A DNA stretch of 11,165 nucleotides from an uncultured Eubacterium sp. (lineage in GTDB: Bacteria; Bacillota; Clostridia; Peptostreptococcales; Anaerovoracaceae): assembly GCA_900551775.1 (NCBI GenBank), contig URXI01000122.1, forward strand, positions 1-11,165. Direction: 5' to 3'. Under the pieces are notes generated by a model, which was not told the DNA's origin, made no database searches, and was given only the letters and a program-made list of their open reading frames with translations. Numbering within the stretch: the stretch's first letter is position 1; every line of letters starts with the position of its first letter. Made by a program: the position numbers and the translations under genes. Below, piece by piece: positions 5,641 through 11,165 of the stretch.

Positions 5641-6366
5641 TTATTTCGTCAATGCCGCCTGGTGCAGTTCCCGCAGTCCTTCTACCTCATCACAGACCGG
5701 CTTCAAATTACAAGCCGAACAATCCATGACCAGGTTATTAAAAATGTGATTCATCGATTTTGTGATCTGCTCTCCCTGGTGCGCCAGCCTGGCAAGCTCT
5801 TCATAAGGAAAATCCGCCGCCGTCACAAAGATCAGCTTCACTGCCGCTGCCTTTGGATGGGTGTGATACCCTTTGATGAAAGAGCGCCCCGCTTTTTCAA
5901 AAGAAAGTCCCTGCGCCAGCGCCTTACGGCTGATACGCACCGGCTCGCGCTCACTAGCCGCAGAAATCCGCATCATGTAGCCCTCCGGGTTGACATGGTA
6001 TCGCGTGTACTCCATCTTCCGCAGGTCGGAATAGGCTTCCGCCTCACCAGAAAAACATCCCTCAGGCACACGGATCAGCGTCAGTCTGGCATAGGGGACA
6101 TCCTCTTCAATTTCAGAAAGATCCGGACCCAACCGCCAGATTTCGTCCTGCGGCACGAAGCTTTGATCAGAAGTATAGAAGAGGCCGCTGACAGCCGGAA
6201 GATTCCCGCCGCCCAACTCATAGGCCATGTCGGACTTCAAGACCAGATCAAATTCTCCGCTGTCGGGGCAGGCCTCGCCCCGGCACTCGCCCCGCACCAT
6301 CTGTCCGCCTTCGACAGATGCGATCAACTGCAGCGCCTGCGAAATCAATTTGTCATATAACCGCAT
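5641..6366 (-). CDS. Protein with CO dehydrogenase/acetyl-CoA synthase-like C-terminus (241 aa)
   Basis: The C-terminal stretch NHIFNNLVMDCSACNLK and VCDEVEGLRELH (206-235), with C216, C219 and C225 in a CxxCx5C pattern, reminds me of proteins annotated as CO dehydrogenase/acetyl-CoA synthase related. This is recalled resemblance, not a search result. At 241 aa it is far smaller than AcsB, and the cluster A motif (CGCFEC) is absent, so it cannot be a full acetyl-CoA synthase. Other cysteines are C28, C33 and C104; GYHTHP (167-172) offers further ligands. It may bind an Fe-S cluster or metal. No signal or membrane segment. The ATG lies 5 bases after the 52-aa gene; the ribosome site is weak (AGGA about 12 bases upstream), suggesting coupling. 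Last gene of the operon that opens with a CooC-type ATPase, which supports a metal-cofactor link. Confidence 0.6.
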   Translation of the reverse strand: MRLYDKLISQALQLIASVEGGQMVRGECRGEACPDSGEFDLVLKSDMAYELGGGNLPAVSGLFYTSDQSFVPQDEIWRLGPDLSEIEEDVPYARLTLIRVPEGCFSGEAEAYSDLRKMEYTRYHVNPEGYMMRISAASEREPVRISRKALAQGLSFEKAGRSFIKGYHTHPKAAAVKLIFVTAADFPYEELARLAHQGEQITKSMNHIFNNLVMDCSACNLKPVCDEVEGLRELHQAALTK

Positions 6367-6371
6367 GGCAA

Positions 6372-6530
6372 TCAGACCATCCTGTCTCGTTTAATTTTGT
6401 CATAATGAGGTGTCAGCAGATCACCCAGCTTTGCCGCCATCTTCATGTCCAAATTGAAGAAAAACACCAATAGACTCAGCAAGAACAAAGCGACTAGCAC
6501 ACAGACGATGATCAATATTATCTTTAACAT
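6372..6530 (-). CDS. Small single-span membrane protein (52 aa)
   Basis: ATG at 6530 overlaps the activase stop by one base (TAATG), and the ORF ends in TGA 5 bases before the next ATG, so it fills the gap between two operon genes exactly. Residues 3-26 form one transmembrane helix (LKIILIIVCVLVALFLLSLL), followed by an amphipathic basic tail (LTPHYDKIKRDRMV). AAAGGA lies about 10 bases upstream. Inferred role: a membrane anchor or assembly partner for the neighbouring redox proteins. No family recognised. Confidence 0.7.
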   Translation of the reverse strand: MLKIILIIVCVLVALFLLSLLVFFFNLDMKMAAKLGDLLTPHYDKIKRDRMV

Positions 6531-7324
6531 TATAACGCCATTCCTTTCTGCCGCGCAAACTCGGCTGCTCCCAAAGCTCCCATCAACTGCGGATCCACAG
6601 CCAGGTCCACGACCCTGACCTTCAATACCTTTTCAATGGCCTGCTTGAGACCGCCGTTCTTGGCACAGCCTCCTGTCAAAGTCACGCTGTCCGTGACGCC
6701 CGCTTTTTTCGCCATGACAAAACACCGCTTCGCAACAGATACCTGGATTCCCGCTGCGATTTCCTCCATGGGTTTGCCTTCCCCTGCCAGGGAGATGACT
6801 TCACTTTCTGCAAAGACAGCACACTGGGCAGTGATGGGAATCACGTTTTTTGCCTTTAGGGACAGTGCCGAAAACTCGTCCAGGGACATTTCGAAGGCTC
6901 TTGCCATGGTTTCGAAAAATCTGCCGGTTCCCGCAGCGCATTTGTCGTTCATGGCAAAATTCAACACGGTTCCGTCTGTGTCGATGGCGATACCTTTGAC
7001 ATCCTGCCCGCCGATGTCGATGATGGATTTGACCTCCGGGTTGACCACATGCACGCCCATGGCGTGACAGCTGATTTCAGAAATGTTCTCGTCGGCAAAA
7101 GGCACTTTGTTGCGCCCGTAGCCCGTGCCCACCAGGTAGGTCAGAGCCTCCGCACTCGCAAGATCATCCACCTGGGAAACTGCAGCGTCCAGGGCCTCTC
7201 GGACGCTGAGCACCGGGTTGATTCTGCTCTTGTTGATCACTGAAGCCTTGATCGCTCCGGTTTCATCTATAATTACACTCTTTGTATAGGTACTTCCGGC
7301 GTCACAACCGCCAAAATAGTTCAT
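6530..7324 (-). CDS. HgdC/BcrA-type ATP-dependent activase (acyl-CoA dehydratase activase)
   Basis: BadF/BadG/BcrA/BcrD ATPase family (ASKHA fold). In studied members a homodimer carries one [4Fe-4S] cluster between subunits and uses ATP to push an electron into the partner dehydratase or reductase. The 264 residues, near 260 as for HgdC, show CDAGSTYTK (7-15), GTGYGR (66-71), EISCHA (83-88), DIGGQD (103-108), NDKCAAGTGRFFE (126-138) and AQCAVFAESEVISL (166-179), and GG(C/A)xxNG near 218-224. C129 and C168 correspond to the two cluster ligands known in HgdC. A strong AAGGAGG lies upstream of the ATG. It follows the two dehydratase-family subunits after a structured 140-bp gap and is very probably their activator. 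Confidence 0.93.
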   Translation of the reverse strand: MNYFGGCDAGSTYTKSVIIDETGAIKASVINKSRINPVLSVREALDAAVSQVDDLASAEALTYLVGTGYGRNKVPFADENISEISCHAMGVHVVNPEVKSIIDIGGQDVKGIAIDTDGTVLNFAMNDKCAAGTGRFFETMARAFEMSLDEFSALSLKAKNVIPITAQCAVFAESEVISLAGEGKPMEEIAAGIQVSVAKRCFVMAKKAGVTDSVTLTGGCAKNGGLKQAIEKVLKVRVVDLAVDPQLMGALGAAEFARQKGMAL

Positions 7325-7350
7325 TCTCTTTTCCTCCTTAATAATTGCGG

Positions 7351-7461
7351 AATTTGCTTCGCAAATTGGGACCAGTCTAGGCCGTAGAGTGCCACGCGCT
7401 AAAGCGCTGCACTCCTGACCGGGGTCCTACCTACAATTTGCTCCGCAAATTGGGTTAGGAC
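7351..7461. repeat. Structured gap with a duplicated 20-bp hairpin unit inside the operon
   Basis: AATTTGC-TTC-GCAAATTGGG (7351-7370) recurs as AATTTGC-TCC-GCAAATTGGG (7435-7454), 84 bp apart with one mismatch; each is a perfect 7-bp inverted repeat with a 3-base loop. Between them GAGTGC..GCGCTAAAGCGC..GCACTC (7387-7414) forms a third hairpin. The second copy is extended by GTCCTA/TAGGAC (7424-7429 with 7456-7461). GGTCC (7423-7427) can instead pair with GGACC (7369-7373), so two folds compete. There is no T-tract. The minus-strand hairpin begins 3 bases after the 512-aa gene stop. Likely an mRNA processing or stabilising element, or a small repeat insertion. Confidence 0.65.
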
Positions 7462-7464
7462 TCC

Positions 7465-9003
7465 CTACCAGCACTTGGCGTCGTCGAAATCCTCCAGTGA
7501 CGGGTCGAGGGGTTCTTCTCTGAGCACGGTGCGCATATAGCGATTGACTTCCATACGCATGTCTTTTCTCGACGCGTCCTCCGGTTTCATCAGGTTATGG
7601 GTTACCCAGATCAGGTGGATGCCGTGCTTGCGGGCTTCCTCTTCAAAGATACCGTGATAGCCGCTCATGGCCTTGCATCCCATATGGGTGTACATGACCA
7701 CCATATCCACGTTAAAGTATTCGCAGTAGCGCCAAAGGGCCTCCACGCCCACTTCGTATCCGCCGTTGGAGCGGTTTCTCATAATCATGTTCTCGTAAAG
7801 GTGTGCCAGATCGTAAATAGCCTGCTCTTTGTCCTCCGTGTTGATTTCGTCCATGGAAACCAGGCTCAGCATATCCGCAATAGGCACGATGCCCCAGCAG
7901 TTCTGCATCCAGATTGGAAAGGCTGTATAGTAGGCAGCCTGCACGCCCCAGGTGATGGCACGATGGCGGGCTTCTTTCACCACCGGCGCTTTGCGCTCAA
8001 AGGCCTGCATAGCCAGAGCCGTCAATTTTTCGTCGACCTTCAGGAAGTCGTCGTTTCTGCCGCCTGCCGCCTGATAGACACCGTAACGATACAGCGCCAG
8101 GTTGTCTCCGATAACCTGGGGATAAGGGGTGCGGGAAATCTCCAGCCACTCCTTTGCATGAGCAGACTCTGCGTTGAACCGCTTCATCGAAGTGAAGAAG
8201 GCATTCCAGTCAAAGGTTTCTCCGGTCTGCTCCTCGATAAAATGGATGGCATTTTTGATCTCATCAGCAGCATATTCCTGTACACTTTCCTGCGTATGGC
8301 GGATCGGCACTGCCAGCTGGAAAGTCGGAATCTTGAAGCGTCTGGCCTCAATGCCATTGCCCATGGCGCTTCCATCACAGGTTGTATTGCACTGCACCGC
8401 ACACTTTCCAATCAGAGGAAAGTCGTCGTCGATGGCCAGCCCCAGTTCCGCCGCCGGCATCGGGCACACGTCGCCCGGCACACCGTATTCGCTGGTTACG
8501 TCGATATAGTGAGATACGCCAGTCTGATTCATCATGGCGCTGGTATAGATGGCAGGCACCTCTACCGATACCCACTGCAGATTGGGGAATCCATTCATGA
8601 TTTCACTCATCATGTTTTCATCAAAGAGCACAATTCGGTTGCTCAGTTCTTTGTCGTTGCCGATGCGAGGGTCTGCCTTGAACACCGTGTTAACCATCTC
8701 GCACATGTCGGCTACGATAAGCCCCAATCCCGTATGAGCCATGCGAAGCTGCTCTCCCCGCATGCCTTCCGTATGGCGGTCAAAGAAATCTGGTACCGCC
8801 AGATAGTTCAGCATCCAGCGATAGCGGAAAAAGCCTTTGATGTTTCTCGGCTTTGCCATGAACTTGATCAGGACCTTCCATATCTTCAGCCACTGGGTGT
8901 AGGCGTACCAGGTGTCCTTGAAACCGCGCCACTCCCGGCGCTTCCTTGCTTTCTTCCCGTTGTACAGCTCGCCCAGGCGGCCGCTTCCTAGTTCTTTTCC
9001 CAT
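7465..9003 (-). CDS. 2-hydroxyacyl-CoA dehydratase-family protein, large subunit (512 aa)
   Basis: Belongs by overall pattern to the HgdA/HgdB, FldB and BcrB/BcrC family, whose members hold a [4Fe-4S] cluster and accept an electron from an HgdC-type activase. Visible cysteines in likely cluster regions are DVCPMPAAELG (178-188, C180), C201, C205 and C209 (a CX3CX3C motif followed by DGSAMGN), and MGCKAMSG (441-448, C443). At 512 aa it is longer than the usual 370-480. The first 60 residues are rich in Lys, Arg and Trp and precede the normal fold. No signal peptide. The start overlaps the 396-aa gene stop by one base (TAATG) with GGGGG upstream. It pairs with the 396-aa protein as a predicted heterodimer. 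The substrate is unknown; no CoA-transferase or hydroxyacid dehydrogenase is nearby. Confidence 0.85.
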   Translation of the reverse strand: MGKELGSGRLGELYNGKKARKRREWRGFKDTWYAYTQWLKIWKVLIKFMAKPRNIKGFFRYRWMLNYLAVPDFFDRHTEGMRGEQLRMAHTGLGLIVADMCEMVNTVFKADPRIGNDKELSNRIVLFDENMMSEIMNGFPNLQWVSVEVPAIYTSAMMNQTGVSHYIDVTSEYGVPGDVCPMPAAELGLAIDDDFPLIGKCAVQCNTTCDGSAMGNGIEARRFKIPTFQLAVPIRHTQESVQEYAADEIKNAIHFIEEQTGETFDWNAFFTSMKRFNAESAHAKEWLEISRTPYPQVIGDNLALYRYGVYQAAGGRNDDFLKVDEKLTALAMQAFERKAPVVKEARHRAITWGVQAAYYTAFPIWMQNCWGIVPIADMLSLVSMDEINTEDKEQAIYDLAHLYENMIMRNRSNGGYEVGVEALWRYCEYFNVDMVVMYTHMGCKAMSGYHGIFEEEARKHGIHLIWVTHNLMKPEDASRKDMRMEVNRYMRTVLREEPLDPSLEDFDDAKCW

Positions 9004-10193
9004 TACTTCGCCCCCTTCTGCAGTTTCTTGATTTCGATGCTTTCCACAAAGGCCTGGATTCTGGTACGAATCTGACCAGAGCTTCCCACGGAATACGGGT
9101 GGTCGATGGAAAGGACGGGATAGCCGTAAGACTCTCTCATGATATGAGTGGACGCTGCCTGCTCATATCCCCAGTAATCACAGAACTTCAGATATTGATA
9201 GATGATGCCGTCGGCCTTGTACTCCTTTGCCAGACGGTCTATGTAAGCCTTGCGCTCTTCGATCTTCTCTGTATTCATGTAGCGCGGACACTGGCCCCGC
9301 AGCATATACTGCCTGCAGATCTGGGTCAGGACATCCTCATCCTCCGTCAAAAGCAAAGGCTGCCGCTCTGGGAAGGAGCCGAAACAGAAACGGTCTGCCG
9401 CCACGTAGGCGCCTGCTTCCTCAGCCAGCTTGACCAGTTCCGGACTGTCTAGCTCAGAGCCTGCCAGCAGAACACGGGCACGGAACGGACTTTTCTCGTC
9501 CGGCTTCCGCTGCCGCACCTCTGCCAAAGTCTCCTCCAGCTTCTCAATCAGAAGATCGTGGGGACAGCTGTAGGTGGCAAGACATAAAACTGCAAACTCG
9601 TATCCTGTAATCGGCGGATTTTCTTCTTTGCGAAAAGACCCGATCTCCATAATCAGTCTGTTGATTCGGTTTTGATTTTCTACCGCCTGCCGCAAAGCCC
9701 CATCAGATACATCGATTCCGTACACCTCCGACAAAGGTGCAAGCACCCGCAAGCGCATCTGCCTGACGTAGTGGGCTAACGCCGTTTCGTCCGCCTTCAT
9801 GGGAACGTCGGCATAGGATACAAAGAATTTTTCCTTGTTGCATAACTGCAGCTTCTCGATATTCTCTACGCAGCGGTTCATCTGGGCGCAGGCGTCCGGT
9901 GCCAGTATGCAGTCCAAAAATTCGTATCCGCCCTCTAAGGCTCTCTCCAGATAGGCGCGGCAGCCCTCGCAGAGAAGGCTGGTCATGTAGTAGGTGCCCA
10001 TTTCGATAGAGCCGGTCCGCGGTGCGCGCAGGCGCACGGCAAAGGTACCCGGCAGGTTGAGCAAAACCTCTGGAATCAGAGAGCAGACGCTGCCGATGGC
10101 GATGTCGCCCCGCTGCATGCCCTCCCTGACCAGGTCGTTGTTCACCTCTTCTAATAAGTTTTCAAAGTAATATAAATGTTTTAAATCTTTCAC
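9003..10193 (-). CDS. 2-hydroxyacyl-CoA dehydratase-family protein, small subunit (396 aa)
   Basis: Same family as its downstream neighbour. Features are LLCEGCRAYLE (73-83, C75 and C78), CILAPDACAQMNRC (95-108, C102 and C108), YLKFCDYWGYE (334-344, C338), and the family's C-terminal signature of the form hPVLSIDHxY..GSSGQIRTRIQAFVE (358-384). C78, C102 and C338 are the best candidates for the three cysteine ligands of a [4Fe-4S] cluster seen in this family. The start is GTG, overlapping the CooC-type gene stop (GTGA, 4 bases), with AGGAG 7 bases upstream. Its length is close to HgdB and double-cubane proteins, but I see only one family copy in the chain. Function inferred as one half of an ATP-activated reductase or dehydratase. 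Confidence 0.87.
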   Translation of the reverse strand: MKDLKHLYYFENLLEEVNNDLVREGMQRGDIAIGSVCSLIPEVLLNLPGTFAVRLRAPRTGSIEMGTYYMTSLLCEGCRAYLERALEGGYEFLDCILAPDACAQMNRCVENIEKLQLCNKEKFFVSYADVPMKADETALAHYVRQMRLRVLAPLSEVYGIDVSDGALRQAVENQNRINRLIMEIGSFRKEENPPITGYEFAVLCLATYSCPHDLLIEKLEETLAEVRQRKPDEKSPFRARVLLAGSELDSPELVKLAEEAGAYVAADRFCFGSFPERQPLLLTEDEDVLTQICRQYMLRGQCPRYMNTEKIEERKAYIDRLAKEYKADGIIYQYLKFCDYWGYEQAASTHIMRESYGYPVLSIDHPYSVGSSGQIRTRIQAFVESIEIKKLQKGAK

Positions 10194-10981
10194 TGTTTCT
10201 CTCCTGTTTTGATAATTCCCAGAGCCGCCAAAGCTCCCGCTGCACCCCGGACGATTTCTGCATCATCGGGCAGGAAAAAGACATTCTCCCCTAGCAGGTC
10301 AAACTTCGCCAGCTGATCATCACTCTGAATGTAAGCAAGGACGGGAAGCTCCCCTGTGTCAACCAGTCTCCTGGCTTCTGGCCCCGGTATGCGGTTTACG
10401 ATAACACCCATCTCGTCATACATCACCAGACGATCCGCCACGCTTTTGATGGTCTGTACCACCTGAATCCCTTTGCGGCTGGTATCTGTGATCAGCACCA
10501 GATGAGTGACCTTTTCCATCACCCTGCGATTGATCTGTTCGATGCCTGCTTCTCCGTCGATGACCACGTAATCAAAATTCTCCGACAGCATCTGAATCAC
10601 ATCCTTCAGATAGGAATTGATCTTGCAGTAGCAGCCAGCCGACTCGGGTCTGCCCACGGCGATGAAGGCAAAGCCGTTCTGTTCTGTTACAGCGTCATAA
10701 ATTTGATATTTCGCTTCGCCCAACAGCTCGATGGCAGCTTTGGTCTGGCCTTCTTCCACCGTCTCCACCACTTCCATGCGGATATCGTCAATGGTCTTTC
10801 CCTCTTCAATCCCTAGAGCGGTAGCAAGTCCCACCGCCGGATCCGCATCGATTGCGAGAATCCTCTTGTCGGGGAACTTCTTTGTCAATATCTTTACCAT
10901 AGCGGCTGCGATAGAAGTCTTGCCGACTCCGCCTTTGCCCGCCACCGCTATCATCGTTGTTTTTTGTTCTTCCTTCATCAC
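10190..10981 (-). CDS. cooC: CooC-type nickel-insertion P-loop ATPase
   Basis: MinD/ParA-like ATPase of the CooC group, known to load nickel into CO dehydrogenase (and AcsF for acetyl-CoA synthase). The 263 residues include the deviant Walker A GKGGVGKT (15-22, signature lysine K16), switch I IDADPAVGLATALG (44-57) and switch II VIDGEAGIEQINR (140-152). They also include GRPESAGCYCKINSYL (110-125), with C117 and C119 forming the CxC that binds metal at the dimer interface in CooC1. The start is GTG 10981 or ATG 10978; AGGAG lies 8 and 11 bases upstream respectively, favouring GTG. First gene behind an extended -10 promoter. It is unusual that no CO dehydrogenase catalytic gene is in view and that the following genes are dehydratase-type proteins. 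Confidence 0.93.
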   Translation of the reverse strand: MMKEEQKTTMIAVAGKGGVGKTSIAAAMVKILTKKFPDKRILAIDADPAVGLATALGIEEGKTIDDIRMEVVETVEEGQTKAAIELLGEAKYQIYDAVTEQNGFAFIAVGRPESAGCYCKINSYLKDVIQMLSENFDYVVIDGEAGIEQINRRVMEKVTHLVLITDTSRKGIQVVQTIKSVADRLVMYDEMGVIVNRIPGPEARRLVDTGELPVLAYIQSDDQLAKFDLLGENVFFLPDDAEIVRGAAGALAALGIIKTGEKQ

Positions 10982-10990
10982 GCTTTACAC

Positions 10991-11016
10991 TCCTGTCCCA
11001 ACATAGAATTATACCA
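10991..11016 (-). promoter_or_regulatory. Predicted extended -10 promoter and ribosome site of the CooC operon
   Basis: TGGTATAAT on the minus strand (TG at 11016-11015, TATAAT at 11013-11008) is a consensus extended -10; no good -35 is seen 16-18 bases upstream. Transcription would start near 11001, leaving a leader of about 20 bases with AGGAG at 10995-10991. Confidence 0.55.
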
Positions 11017-11048
11017 TGTGCATTCCACTATAAATAGAATCGGGGCAC

Positions 11049-11161
11049 ATGATTCAATGATTCCTACATTGCGGCAACGTATGCTTCGCATACTCCTCCG
11101 CTCACGTCGTTCGCTGCGCTGTCCGTTTTGCCTAGCCGCTCGCTATGCTTGCGGGGCAAAA
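11049..11161. repeat. Palindrome-rich intergenic DNA at the right edge
   Basis: ATGATTC occurs twice at a 9-bp interval (11049 and 11058). GTATGC-TTC-GCATAC (11079-11093) is a perfect hairpin of the same GC-TTC-GC style as in the 7351-7370 element. TTTTGCC (11126-11132) pairs with GGCAAAA (11155-11161), with inner CCGC/GCGG. No gene seen here; it could be the end of an upstream unit or dispersed repeats. Confidence 0.45.
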
Positions 11162-11165
11162 AGGC

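Noticed and set aside
5599..6360. 253-codon plus-strand frame opposite the 241-aa gene
   Set aside because: Antisense shadow; it begins inside the terminator hairpin and has no family features.
7597..8991. 464-codon plus-strand frame opposite the 512-aa gene
   Set aside because: Long only because of codon bias in the real minus-strand gene; no recognisable motif and no ribosome site.
1..11165. CRISPR array, insertion sequence, integrase or toxin-antitoxin pair
   Set aside because: No regularly spaced repeats, no transposase or recombinase frame and no recognisable toxin or antitoxin on either strand.

Overview
This 11.2 kb window reads as chromosome of an anaerobic member of the Clostridia (Bacillota). 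The basis is AGGAGG-type ribosome binding sites, tightly packed co-oriented genes, a type I-beta DAHP synthase, and oxygen-sensitive 2-hydroxyacyl-CoA dehydratase/activase proteins with a CooC-type ATPase. The species cannot be named from the sequence. Every gene I can support lies on the minus strand, so the window reads from right (11165) to left (1).

Right block (about 11020 to 5589): one likely operon. Order of transcription: a CooC-type P-loop ATPase, a 396-aa and a 512-aa protein of the 2-hydroxyacyl-CoA dehydratase (HgdB/FldB/benzoyl-CoA reductase) family, a structured 140-bp gap, an HgdC/BcrA-type ATP-dependent activase, a 52-aa single-span membrane protein that is easy to miss, and a 241-aa protein whose cysteine-rich C-terminus recalls CO dehydrogenase/acetyl-CoA synthase proteins. 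A terminator follows. Genes overlap by 1 to 4 bases or nearly touch, except at the structured gap. No CoA-transferase or electron-transfer flavoprotein is present, unlike the known lactate, phenyllactate or 2-hydroxyisocaproate dehydratase clusters. This looks like an uncharacterised ATP-driven low-potential reductase with a nickel-type maturation ATPase.

Middle block (about 5550 to 3190): AT-rich accessory genes. A three-gene membrane operon (42, 148 and 127 aa) has a clear promoter preceded by a tandem 10-bp repeat typical of an OmpR/PhoB-type response-regulator site. It is followed by a decayed small membrane gene. Next is a 268-aa lipoprotein with its own promoter and a duplicated C-terminal helical motif, then a strong bidirectional terminator hairpin.

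Left block (about 2940 to 1): the aromatic amino acid operon aroF-tyrA-aroB, with aroB running off the left edge. Its 300-nt leader contains an unannotated 36-codon peptide with a run of Tyr and Phe codons (YYFYYFFF), an antiterminator and a Rho-independent terminator whose arms overlap. This is the layout of ribosome-mediated attenuation by Tyr/Phe supply. Three TTTTGTGA boxes around and upstream of the promoter suggest a second, DNA-binding layer of control.
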